A DNA stretch of 64,000 bases from Mycobacterium nebraskense. Lineage in GTDB: Bacteria > Actinomycetota > Actinomycetes > Mycobacteriales > Mycobacteriaceae. Each line of letters opens with the position of its first letter. Positions within the stretch are counted from its first letter, which is position 1. The stretch covers positions 83,336 through 147,335 of the forward strand of contig NZ_LQPH01000081.1 of the NCBI RefSeq assembly GCF_002102255.1, written 5' to 3'. The position numbers and the translations under genes are program-made. Under the pieces are notes generated by a model. The model made no database searches, was not told the DNA's origin, and saw only the letters and a program-made list of their open reading frames with translations. Positions 16,281-24,477 of this stretch are shown piece after piece.

Positions 16281-17798
16281 ATGACTGCCCAGGACACGGC
16301 AGAGCCCATCGCGGACGCCGCGCCTGAGTCACAAGTCGACCGCCGACTGTTGATCGACGGTCGGTTGGTCACCGCCGACAAGACGTTCCCGTCAATCAAT
16401 CCCGCCACCGGCGCTGTGATCGGGCACGCGCCCGACGCCGGCGTCAACGAGGCCGAAGCCGCGATCGCGGCCGCTCGCCGCGCGTTCGACACCACCGCCT
16501 GGTCCACCGATGTCGAGCTGCGGATCCGCTGCCTCGACCAACTGCATCAGGCGCTGATCGACCACGCCGAAGAGTTGCGTGAGCTGACCATCGCCGAAGT
16601 CGGCGCCACCCGGGCCCTGACGCAGGGCGCCCAGCTCGACGAGCCGATCGGCATCGTGCGCTTCTACGCCGATCTGCTTCGCGGCTACCAGTTTTCCGAA
16701 GACCTCGGCGAGAAAGAATCGCGCGGCATGCTCCATCACCGCTGGGTGGAAAAGGAAGCCGCCGGGGTGGTCGCCGCGATCATCGCCTACAACTACCCGA
16801 ACCAGCTGGCGTTGGCGAAGCTGGCCCCCGCGCTGGCCGCCGGATGCACCGTGGTCCTCAAGGGCGCGCCGGACACACCGCTCGTGACGCTGGCGCTCGG
16901 TGAGCTGATCGCCGATTACACAGACATACCAGCCGGCGTGGTGAACGTGCTCAGCTCCTCAGGTCCCGAGGCGGGCGAGGCGCTGACCACCAGTCCCGAC
17001 CTCGATGTCGTCACCTTCACCGGATCAACGGCGGTGGGGCGCAAGATCATGGCGGCCGCGAGCGGGACGGTCAAGCGCGTCTTCCTGGAATTGGGTGGCA
17101 AGTCGGCGGCCATCATGCTCGACGATGCCGACTTCGCCGGCGCGGCGGTGTTCGCGGCGTTCAGCATGGTGACCCACGCGGGGCAGGGGTGCGCGTTGAC
17201 GTCGCGGCTGCTGGTGCCCAGGTCGCACCACGACGAGATTGTTGAGCTGATCGCGCAGAACTTCGCCAAAGTCCGCCACGGTAACCCGGCGGATCCGAAC
17301 ACGTATATGGGTCCACTGATCAACCAGCGCCAGCGGGACAAGGTCGACGGCATGGTCCAGCGGGCCGTCGCGGCGGGGGCGACCCTGGTTACTGGCGGCA
17401 AGCGGTTAGATCCGGGCTACTTCTATGCGCCGACGCTGCTCACCAACGTCGATCCCGACAGCGAGATCGCGCAGGAGGAGATCTTCGGGCCCGTGCTCGT
17501 CGTCATCGCGTTCGACGATGACGACGATGCGGTGCGCATCGCCAACAACTCGATCTACGGACTGGCGGGCGCGGTCTTCAGCCGCGACCAGGACCGGGCG
17601 CTCGCGGTGGCGCGCCGGATCCGAACCGGTTCCTTCTCGATCAACGGCGGCAACTACTTCGGCGCGGACAGCCCGTTCGGGGGCTTCAAGCAGTCGGGGG
17701 TTGGCCGCGAGATGGGTGTGGCCGGGCTGGAGGAGTTCTTGGAACGCAAGACTTATGCAGTCCCAGCGGTGCCGGCCTCGGCAGGGGCCCCGGCGTGA
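16281..17798 (+). CDS. Aldehyde dehydrogenase family protein
   Basis: A 505-residue NAD(P)-dependent aldehyde dehydrogenase. The nucleophile is Cys304 (HAGQGCALTSR), the general base is Glu270 (LELGGKSAAIM), the cofactor motif is FTGSTAVG, and EEIFGPVLVV and SPFGGFKQSGVGRE are C-terminal hallmarks. It would oxidise an aldehyde to an acid, following alcohol oxidation by the divergent SDRs. The ATG has AGGGGG upstream. The end overlaps the CoA-transferase start by four bases, so acid formation and CoA loading are encoded together. Confidence 0.94.
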   Translation: MTAQDTAEPIADAAPESQVDRRLLIDGRLVTADKTFPSINPATGAVIGHAPDAGVNEAEAAIAAARRAFDTTAWSTDVELRIRCLDQLHQALIDHAEELRELTIAEVGATRALTQGAQLDEPIGIVRFYADLLRGYQFSEDLGEKESRGMLHHRWVEKEAAGVVAAIIAYNYPNQLALAKLAPALAAGCTVVLKGAPDTPLVTLALGELIADYTDIPAGVVNVLSSSGPEAGEALTTSPDLDVVTFTGSTAVGRKIMAAASGTVKRVFLELGGKSAAIMLDDADFAGAAVFAAFSMVTHAGQGCALTSRLLVPRSHHDEIVELIAQNFAKVRHGNPADPNTYMGPLINQRQRDKVDGMVQRAVAAGATLVTGGKRLDPGYFYAPTLLTNVDPDSEIAQEEIFGPVLVVIAFDDDDDAVRIANNSIYGLAGAVFSRDQDRALAVARRIRTGSFSINGGNYFGADSPFGGFKQSGVGREMGVAGLEEFLERKTYAVPAVPASAGAPA

Positions 17799-19000
17799 GG
17801 CCGCTCGAGGGCATCCGCGTCCTGGAAGTCGCCATGTACGGGTTCGTCCCATCGGCGGGCGCCGTGCTCGCCGAGTGGGGCGCCGACGTCGTCAAGGTCG
17901 AGCACGCGGTGACCGGCGACCCGCAACGCGGTCTCCGACAGACCGGCATGCTGCGCGTCGAAGGCGACCCCAACCCGAACATCGAACACGCGAACCGCGG
18001 CAAGCGCAGCATCGGACTGGACATGTCGGTGCCGGAGGGCAAGGAAGTGCTCTACGAGCTGGCCCGTCGGTCGGATGTGTTCCTGACCAGCTTCCTGCCC
18101 GGTGCCCGCCAGAAGTTCGGGATCGACGTCGACGACATCCGCGCGGTGAACCCGAAGATCATCTATGCGCGTGGGAGCGCGCTCGGCCCGCGCGGCGAGG
18201 AGGCCACCAAAGGCGGCTACGACATGACCGCGTTCTGGTGCCGCGCCGGAACCGCCGCGACCATCACCCCGGCGGGGATGCCCGGGATGATCGCGCCACC
18301 CGGCCCCGCCTATGGCGACACCATTTCCGGCACCAACCTTGCCGGGGGCATCGCGGCGGCCTTGCTCAAACGGGAACGCACCGGCGAACCGTCCACCGTC
18401 GACGTGTCGCTGCTGGGCAGTGGGCTGTGGTCGATGGGACACACGGTCGCGCTGACAAAGCATTTGGGCCAGCGAATGGAAGCGCCGCCACCGGGCGTGC
18501 ACGGCGCCCCGAATAATCCGTTGGTGGGCCTGTACACCACGTCCGACGGACGCTACATCTCCTTCGTGATGATGCAGCCCACCAAGTTCTGGGCCGACGT
18601 GTGCAGGCATGTAGACCTGCCGGAGTTGGCCGACGATCCGCGATTCACCACCGTGGAAAAGATCGCCGCCAACACGGCGGATGCGGTGGAGCTCTTGACC
18701 AAAGCCATCGCAACCCGCACGCTCGCCGAGTGGAGCGAACGCTTCGCTACGCTGGCGGGGCCCTGGGCCCCCGTGCAGGACACCCTCCAAGCAGCCGAGG
18801 ACGCACAGGTTAGGGCGAACGAGTACATGGTGCGCGCGGGTGAGCTGGAACTGGTTGCCAACCCGGTCCAGTTCGATGTCGCGGCACCGCAGACGGGCCC
18901 GGCGCCCGGGTTCGCCGAGCAGACTGACGAGATCTTGATGGAACTCGGACTCGACTGGGACCGCATCATCGAACTGAAGACGGCCGGTGCCGTCACCTAG
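17795..19000 (+). CDS. CaiB/BaiF family CoA transferase
   Basis: A 401-residue family III CoA transferase. The N-terminal LEGIRVLEVAMYGFVPSAG and LAEWGADVVKVE are standard, and the catalytic Asp is in AYGDTISGTN (about residue 175). It would move CoA between acyl groups, or act as a racemase in related branches. The GTG start overlaps the aldehyde dehydrogenase stop. It is the last enzyme gene before the mce operon, 384 bp upstream of yrbEA, so it may be co-transcribed with the importer. Substrate unknown. Confidence 0.92.
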   Translation: MRPLEGIRVLEVAMYGFVPSAGAVLAEWGADVVKVEHAVTGDPQRGLRQTGMLRVEGDPNPNIEHANRGKRSIGLDMSVPEGKEVLYELARRSDVFLTSFLPGARQKFGIDVDDIRAVNPKIIYARGSALGPRGEEATKGGYDMTAFWCRAGTAATITPAGMPGMIAPPGPAYGDTISGTNLAGGIAAALLKRERTGEPSTVDVSLLGSGLWSMGHTVALTKHLGQRMEAPPPGVHGAPNNPLVGLYTTSDGRYISFVMMQPTKFWADVCRHVDLPELADDPRFTTVEKIAANTADAVELLTKAIATRTLAEWSERFATLAGPWAPVQDTLQAAEDAQVRANEYMVRAGELELVANPVQFDVAAPQTGPAPGFAEQTDEILMELGLDWDRIIELKTAGAVT

Positions 19001-19017
19001 GACCGGAGGTGTCCTCA

Positions 19018-19131
19018 ATGTTTGAGCCGACCGTCGCGCCTTTTGCGACGCAGTCGCCCCGCCTACGCGGGGTGCCGATCCGGTGTCCGATAACGGTTAT
19101 GCATTTTCCGTTCCGCCCGGACTCGGCATGA
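19018..19131 (+). CDS. Possible small ORF (37 aa)
   Basis: The ATG at 19018 has a strong GGAGG eight bases upstream (19005-19009). The ORF codes for 37 residues and its TGA overlaps the ATG of the next small ORF as ATGA. The peptide is Pro- and Phe-rich without recognised motifs. Third-position GC is about two thirds, below the neighbours, so it may be non-coding. A leader peptide or a coupled small protein is possible. Confidence 0.3.
   Translation: MFEPTVAPFATQSPRLRGVPIRCPITVMHFPFRPDSA
19057..19072. terminator. Short GC hairpin after the CoA transferase
   Basis: CCCCGC-CTAC-GCGGGG forms a perfect 6-bp stem 57 bp after the CoA-transferase stop. No T tail follows. It could attenuate transcription into the mce operon or be an RNA-processing structure. 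Confidence 0.3.
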
Positions 19132-19379
19132 GTCATAATCGCCGGACGCTTCAAGACATGGGGCCCCACGTTTTGAAGCGCCTACTCACGCAACAGAACG
19201 GAGGTCCTGGCGTGAGGATGGGAAGCGCTGTCACGCCTGAAGCGGATGCCGAATTTTGGCTGCCGACTAGGCGTTTCGTGGTCGGCGGCATCCACCCGGG
19301 ATCGTTGGTTGAGCTGAATTTACCTCAGCCCGTGCGCAACAACAAGACTATCGGTCTCGTAACTCAGGAAAGGGTCTGA
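19128..19379 (+). CDS. Possible small ORF (83 aa) just upstream of yrbEA
   Basis: The frame runs from ATG 19128 to TGA 19379, five bases before yrbEA. An internal in-frame GTG at 19212 has a perfect GGAGG seven bases upstream (19200-19204) and would give 55 residues with WLPTRRFVVGGIHPGSLVEL. No family is recognised, and codon use is less GC-biased than in the neighbours. The tight junction with yrbEA suggests translational coupling if real. Together with the 37-residue ORF it fills the only gap above 300 bp in the window. Confidence 0.35.
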   Translation: MSHNRRTLQDMGPHVLKRLLTQQNGGPGVRMGSAVTPEADAEFWLPTRRFVVGGIHPGSLVELNLPQPVRNNKTIGLVTQERV

Positions 19380-19384
19380 GGTTG

Positions 19385-20203
19385 ATGGCAACTAAGGGAG
19401 CTGACCACTGGTCAGCGGGATTGCCTCAGCTCAAACTGAAATGGGACATCTCGGGGCCCATGCAGGCGGTCGGAGCGTTGTTCGCGATGTCGGCCGACGC
19501 GGTCAAGTTCGCGTTCCGCCGGCCGTTCCAGTGGCGAGAGTTCTTGGAGCAGTCCTGGTTTGTCGCGCGGGTGTCGCTGGCTCCCACCTTGTTGGTAGCG
19601 ATCCCGTTTACCGTCCTCGTCAGCTTCACGCTCAACATCCTCTTGCGCGAACTGGGCGCGGCGGATCTATCCGGTGCGGGTGCCGCCTTCGGGGCGGTCA
19701 CCCAGCTCGGCCCGCTGGTCACGGTCTTGATCGTGGCGGGCGCGGGTGCCACGGCAATGTGTGCGGACCTGGGATCGCGAACAATTCGCGAAGAAATCGA
19801 CGCGATGGAGGTGCTGGGCATCAACCCGGTCCAGCGGTTGGTGACTCCGCGAATGCTGGCTTCCGGGTTGGTGGCCTTTTTGCTCAACAGCCTCGTCGTC
19901 ATCATCGGCGTCCTTGGCGGCTACGTCTTTTCGGTATTTGTGCAAGACGTAAACCCCGGCGCGTTCGCCGCGGGTATCACCTTGCTCACCGGTGTGCCCG
20001 AGGTGGTCATTTCGTGCGTCAAGGCAGCGCTTTTCGGCCTTATCGCCGGCTTGGTCGCCTGCTATCGGGGCCTGTCGATCACCGGCGGGGGCGCTAAAGC
20101 CGTTGGCAACGCGGTGAATGAAACCGTGGTTTACGCCTTCATGTCCCTGTTCGTCGTCAACGTGGTCGTCACCGCGATCGGCATCAAGATGACGGCGAAG
20201 TAG
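19385..20203 (+). CDS. yrbEA: YrbE/MlaE-type permease A of an mce operon
   Basis: A 272-residue integral membrane protein of the MlaE/YrbE family, the permease half of the Mce ABC-type lipid importer. The coupling motif IREEIDAMEVLGINPVQRL is conserved, and about five membrane segments follow the amphipathic N-terminus (FRRPFQWREFLEQSWFVARV). I use ATG 19385 with GGAAAGGG upstream; the TTG three bases earlier is less likely. It is the first of eight genes yrbEA-yrbEB-mceA-F, tightly spaced. The ATPase (MceG/Mkl) is not in the window and is normally shared from elsewhere. Confidence 0.95.
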   Translation: MATKGADHWSAGLPQLKLKWDISGPMQAVGALFAMSADAVKFAFRRPFQWREFLEQSWFVARVSLAPTLLVAIPFTVLVSFTLNILLRELGAADLSGAGAAFGAVTQLGPLVTVLIVAGAGATAMCADLGSRTIREEIDAMEVLGINPVQRLVTPRMLASGLVAFLLNSLVVIIGVLGGYVFSVFVQDVNPGAFAAGITLLTGVPEVVISCVKAALFGLIAGLVACYRGLSITGGGAKAVGNAVNETVVYAFMSLFVVNVVVTAIGIKMTAK

Positions 20204-20212
20204 GGGCTGCCA

Positions 20213-21058
20213 ATGGCGCTGAGGGCCGCATATCCGCGATTGATCCGCCAATTCGAGAGGCCGGTCGCCTCGTTGGGCCGGATCGGCGATCACACCCTGT
20301 TTTACGGTAAAGCGCTTGCCGGGGTGCCCTTCGCAGCTACCCATTACACGCGCGAAGTTGTTCGACTGGTTGCCGAGATCAGCATGGGCGCGGGCACTTT
20401 GGCGATGATTGGCGGAACCGTCGTGATCGTCGGCTTCCTGACGCTGGCGGCGGGCGGCACACTGGCCATTCAGGGCTACACGTCGCTGGGCAATATCGGC
20501 ATCGAGGCGCTGACGGGCTTCTTGTCCGCCTTCATCAATGTGCGTATCGCGGCACCGGTGGTCGCCGGGATCGGTCTGGCGGCCACCTTCGGCGCCGGGG
20601 TGACTGCTCAGCTGGGTGCCATGCGGATCAACGAAGAAGTCGATGCGTTGGAGAGCATGGCCATTCGGCCGGTTTCCTACTTGGTGAGTACCAGGATCCT
20701 GGCGGGAATGCTGGCTATCACGCCGTTGTACGCCATCGCCGTCATCCTGTCGTTCGTGGCCAGCCAGTTCACCACGACGTTCTTGCTCGGACAGTCGCAG
20801 GGTTTGTACCAGCACTACTTCAACACGTTCCTGAACCCGATCGACTTGTTGTGGTCGTTCCTTCAGGCCATCCTGATGGCGCTCACCATCCTGCTGATCC
20901 ACACCTACTACGGCTATTTCGCTTCGGGGGGGCCTGCCGGTGTGGGCAATGCGACCGGTAACGCGGTGCGCACCTCGCTCATCGTCGTGGTGTCGGTAAC
21001 GCTGTTGGTCTCGCTGTCTATTTACGGTGCAAACGGCAACTTCAACCTGTCCGGGTAG
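20213..21058 (+). CDS. yrbEB: YrbE/MlaE-type permease B of an mce operon
   Basis: A 281-residue MlaE-family membrane permease. The coupling-helix motif is INEEVDALESMAIRPVSYL near residue 142. The hydrophobic segments AGTLAMIGGTVVIVGFLTLA and FLQAILMALTILLIH are clear. It pairs with YrbEA to form the inner-membrane channel of the Mce importer. The ATG is 10 bp after the yrbEA stop and the gene ends 19 bp before mceA, so the operon is continuous. Confidence 0.95.
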   Translation: MALRAAYPRLIRQFERPVASLGRIGDHTLFYGKALAGVPFAATHYTREVVRLVAEISMGAGTLAMIGGTVVIVGFLTLAAGGTLAIQGYTSLGNIGIEALTGFLSAFINVRIAAPVVAGIGLAATFGAGVTAQLGAMRINEEVDALESMAIRPVSYLVSTRILAGMLAITPLYAIAVILSFVASQFTTTFLLGQSQGLYQHYFNTFLNPIDLLWSFLQAILMALTILLIHTYYGYFASGGPAGVGNATGNAVRTSLIVVVSVTLLVSLSIYGANGNFNLSG

Positions 21059-21077
21059 CAGAGGAGGTGGAACGGCA

Positions 21078-22340
21078 GTGACGCAGAATGTGCCAGCAGG
21101 TCGCGGCGCGCCCGCCGGTCGACCCGCGCGCGTCGGCCATGCCCGGCCGCCGGCCGGACGGAACTACCTGCCACCCCTGCTCGGACTGATCACCATCGTC
21201 ATCATCGGCTTGATTTTCGCCCTGGCGGTCGGTCTGTTTCAGGGCTCCTTCACTGAAACCGTTCCGGTGACCGTGATCTCGCAACGCGCCGGCCTGGTCA
21301 TGAACCCGGACGCCAAGGTCAAGATGCGCGGCGTGCAGGTGGGCAAGGTCGCCTCGATCGAATCGCTGCCCAACGGCCAAGCGGCCATTCACCTGGCGAT
21401 GGATCCGTCGCAGTTGCGCTTCATTCCGGGCAACGTGCTCGTCGACATAGCGTCATCGACGGTGTTCGGCGCGAAGTCCGTCCAGTTGGTAGAACCTGAC
21501 CAACCCTCGGCGCAGCGGCTACACGGTGGGCAGACGCTGCAGGGCCAGCACGTCATGATCGAAATCAACACGGTGTTCCAGCAACTGGTGTCGGTTCTGG
21601 CGGCCATCGACCCGCCGAAGCTCAACGAGTCACTTGGTGCGCTGGCACAAGCGTTCAGTGGGCGCGGCCCACAGCTTGGCCAGTCGCTGAGCGACTTGGA
21701 TTCGTTTCTGGCCAGGCTGCAGCCGAGCCTTCCCGCATTCAGCCATGACCTCGAGGTCTTACCGGTAGTGTCCAACGCTTATGCCGACGCGGCACCGAAC
21801 CTGGTGAGGACCGCGGCCAACGCGACGCGTATCAGCAAGACGATTGTCGATGAGCAGCACAACCTGGATGCATTGCTGATCAGCGCGATCGGCTTGGCCG
21901 ACATCGGCAACGACGTCTTGTCGACGAACCGGCAACCGCTGACGAATGTGTTGCATCTGCTGGTGCCGACCACCGATCTGACCAACGAGTACCACGAGGT
22001 GTTCACCTGCGGTTTCGGGGGGCTGATAAACATAGCGCACGGTCCGCCGTTGTCGGAACCGAGCATCAACATATCGGCGAGCCTCACGTGGGGCGGTGAA
22101 CGTTATCGGTATCCGACGAACCTGCCCAAGGTTGCGGCGACGGGCGGCCCGCAGTGCATGGGTCTGCCGAACCTGCCGTTCAACTCGCATCCGAAGCAAT
22201 TCATCACCGATATCGGCGCCGACCCGGTGATGTACGGAAACCCACAGCTGCTGATCAACTCCGATCTCCTCAAACAGCTGCTGTACGGGCCGATCGCCGG
22301 CCCGCCACGCAACTCCGCTCAGGTCGGACAACCAGGATGA
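21078..22340 (+). CDS. mceA: MceA family protein
   Basis: A 420-residue MCE protein. A basic, Pro/Arg-rich N-terminus precedes one membrane helix (LLGLITIVIIGLIFALAVGLF). The MCE/MlaD domain follows, with RAGLVMNPDAKVKMRGVQVGKV and FGAKSVQLV. Then come a helical region and a C-terminal domain with several cysteines (EVFTCGFGG, GGPQCMGL). Six different Mce subunits A-F build the periplasm-spanning lipid tunnel. The start is GTG with GAGGAGG upstream. Its TGA overlaps the mceB ATG. Which mce group this is cannot be fixed by eye, so no operon number is given. Confidence 0.94.
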   Translation: MTQNVPAGRGAPAGRPARVGHARPPAGRNYLPPLLGLITIVIIGLIFALAVGLFQGSFTETVPVTVISQRAGLVMNPDAKVKMRGVQVGKVASIESLPNGQAAIHLAMDPSQLRFIPGNVLVDIASSTVFGAKSVQLVEPDQPSAQRLHGGQTLQGQHVMIEINTVFQQLVSVLAAIDPPKLNESLGALAQAFSGRGPQLGQSLSDLDSFLARLQPSLPAFSHDLEVLPVVSNAYADAAPNLVRTAANATRISKTIVDEQHNLDALLISAIGLADIGNDVLSTNRQPLTNVLHLLVPTTDLTNEYHEVFTCGFGGLINIAHGPPLSEPSINISASLTWGGERYRYPTNLPKVAATGGPQCMGLPNLPFNSHPKQFITDIGADPVMYGNPQLLINSDLLKQLLYGPIAGPPRNSAQVGQPG

Positions 22341-23359
22341 GAACACGCGCCACGCTGATCAAGTTCGCGATCTTTGCGGTCGTGATGGCGATGCTGACCG
22401 CCTTCCTGTTCTTCATCTTCGGCCAGTACCGGACGGGTGCGACGACCGGGTATTCGGCGGTGTTCACCGACGTGTCGCGTCTCAAGCCGGGGCAGTCGGT
22501 CCGGGTCGCCGGGATCCGGGTCGGCACTGTCGATAGCGTTTCGCTGCAGCCGGACAAAAAAGTTGTGGTGAAGTTCGACGCCGACCGCAGCGTCGTCCTC
22601 ACCGAGGGCACCAGGGCTGCGGTCCGCTACCTGAACTTGGTGGGCGATCGCTACCTCGAACTCGTCGATGGTCCGGGCTCGACCAAGCACCTGCCGGCCG
22701 GCGGTCAGATTCCCGTCAACCGCACGGCGCCGGCGCTTGACCTCGATCTGCTGCTCGGTGGACTGAAACCCGTTACCCAGGGCCTGAATGCGCGTGATGT
22801 CAACGCGCTGACCTCAGGGTTGTTGCAGGTCTTCCAGGGACAAGGCGGGACTCTCGATTCGCTGTTCGCCAAGACGACGTCGTTTTCAAACGCCTTGGCC
22901 GACAACGATCAAACCGTGCAGCAACTGATCGACAACCTCAACATCGTGATCGGCACGATCTCCAAGGACGGCACCCAGTTCTCCGGCGCAATCGATCGCC
23001 TCGAGCGGCTTGTCAGCGGGCTGTCGGACGACCGCAACACCATCGGCTCCGCCATCGACGCCCTGGACAGGGGAACCGCCTCGCTGGCGGATCTGCTGAG
23101 CAGCGCGCGGCCGTCGCTGTCCGGCACCATAGATCAGTTGAATCGGCTGGCGCCGATCCTCGATGGCGACAAGGACCGCCTCGACGCCGCCATCGGGAAG
23201 GCGCCAAAGAACTACCGCAAGCTGGTCCGGCTCGGGGCGGACGGCGCCACAATCCCGTACTACCTCTGCCAGTTGGAGCTCCGCGGCACGGATCTTCAGG
23301 GCAGGACGGTGAAAGCTCCCATATTTAGGTCAGACGCTGGAAGGTGCACGGAACCCTGA
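22337..23359 (+). CDS. mceB: MceB family protein
   Basis: A 340-residue MCE protein. The membrane helix is at about 8-28 (KFAIFAVVMAMLTAFLFFIFG). The MCE domain carries DVSRLKPGQSVRVAGIRVGTVDSV and VRYLNLVGDRYLEL, and is followed by a long predicted coiled region (about 140-300) and a short tail with two cysteines. The ATG overlaps the mceA stop (ATGA), and the gene's stop shares a base with the mceC start (TGATG). Part of the hexameric Mce tunnel. Confidence 0.94.
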   Translation: MRTRATLIKFAIFAVVMAMLTAFLFFIFGQYRTGATTGYSAVFTDVSRLKPGQSVRVAGIRVGTVDSVSLQPDKKVVVKFDADRSVVLTEGTRAAVRYLNLVGDRYLELVDGPGSTKHLPAGGQIPVNRTAPALDLDLLLGGLKPVTQGLNARDVNALTSGLLQVFQGQGGTLDSLFAKTTSFSNALADNDQTVQQLIDNLNIVIGTISKDGTQFSGAIDRLERLVSGLSDDRNTIGSAIDALDRGTASLADLLSSARPSLSGTIDQLNRLAPILDGDKDRLDAAIGKAPKNYRKLVRLGADGATIPYYLCQLELRGTDLQGRTVKAPIFRSDAGRCTEP

Positions 23360-24477
23360 TGCTCAAGTATCACGGAGCTGGGCTTGTCAAGGCCGGACTC
23401 ATCGGCGTCGTTCTGGCGGTGATGGTCATCCTCGTTGGCCTGTCACCCGACCGGTTCATCTCGTGGGCGACGATGGTCAGATACCAGGCGCTGTTTACGG
23501 AAGCCGGTGGCCTTGCGACGGGCAACCCCGTGATCGTGTCGGGCGTGAAGGTCGGCACGGTGTCGGATGTGAAGCTGCGTCACGGCGATGCCCTGGTGAC
23601 GTTCGCGATGAAGGGCAACATCCTGCTGGGGTCGGAGACTTCCGCGCACATTCGTACCGGCACGCTGTTGGGCGAGCGGATGCTGACGTTGGAGTCCGCC
23701 GGCAGCGGCACGATGCATCCGATGGCTCTCATTCCGGTCTCGCGCACGTCTTCGCCTTACTCACTGACGGAAGCGGTCAGCGACCTGACAACCGACACTG
23801 CCGGAACCAACACCACGGCGCTGAACCAGTCGTTGGACACGCTGGCGGCAACGCTCGACCAGATCGCGCCCCAAATGGGGCCGGCCTTCGACGCACTCAC
23901 CCGGTTATCACGCACCCTCAACAGCCGCAACAAGAACCTGGGCGAGCTATTCAAGAGCGCCGGCGACGTCACCGGGGTCCTCTCCCAACGCAGCCAGCAG
24001 GTCAACAAACTCATCCTCAACTCCGACTCCCTGCTGCAAGTGCTGGTGGCGCGTCGACAAGAGATCGTGGACCTGCTGGCCAACACGTCGGCGGTGGCCA
24101 GACAGCTGACGGCATTGGTGCACGAAAACGAAAGCAAATTGGCACCGACGCTGGAGAGGCTGAATTCGGTGACCGCGATGCTGCAAAAGAACCGCGACAA
24201 TATCAGCCAAGCGCTGACGGGCCTCAAGAAATTCCAGATCACGGTCGGTGAGGGCATCTCCAGCATGTACGCCTATCAGGCGTTCGTCCCGAACTTCCTT
24301 GCCCCGCAACTCTTCCAACCGATCATCGACTACCTCTGGGGATTCCGCACCTTCGACACCACCCGCGGTCCCGGCTATCCGTCCCCGGTGCCTCGGTCGC
24401 TGACTCCCTGGCCGTACAACGGTATTCCGGTATGCCCTGGCTGCACGTTGGGCGGCCGGGTCGGAGGGTCGCAATGA
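23359..24477 (+). CDS. mceC: MceC family protein
   Basis: A 372-residue MCE protein that begins LKYHGAGLVKAGLIGVV, close to the usual MceC opening, with one membrane helix and a MCE domain (TEAGGLATGNPVIVSGVKVGTV). A coiled helical region follows, and a Pro-rich tail ends in VCPGCTLGGRVGG. I chose ATG 23359, which overlaps the mceB stop; a GTG 15 bases upstream is possible but lies inside mceB. The stop overlaps the mceD start. Confidence 0.93.
   Translation: MLKYHGAGLVKAGLIGVVLAVMVILVGLSPDRFISWATMVRYQALFTEAGGLATGNPVIVSGVKVGTVSDVKLRHGDALVTFAMKGNILLGSETSAHIRTGTLLGERMLTLESAGSGTMHPMALIPVSRTSSPYSLTEAVSDLTTDTAGTNTTALNQSLDTLAATLDQIAPQMGPAFDALTRLSRTLNSRNKNLGELFKSAGDVTGVLSQRSQQVNKLILNSDSLLQVLVARRQEIVDLLANTSAVARQLTALVHENESKLAPTLERLNSVTAMLQKNRDNISQALTGLKKFQITVGEGISSMYAYQAFVPNFLAPQLFQPIIDYLWGFRTFDTTRGPGYPSPVPRSLTPWPYNGIPVCPGCTLGGRVGGSQ

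Noticed and set aside
17425..18516. 363-codon frame overlapping ALDH and CoA transferase on the same strand
   Set aside because: Arg-rich out-of-frame translation through two genes joined by a 4-bp overlap.
19667..20902. 411-codon minus-strand frame across yrbEA/yrbEB
   Set aside because: Composition shadow of two clear membrane permeases; the product is Asp/His/Arg-rich nonsense.
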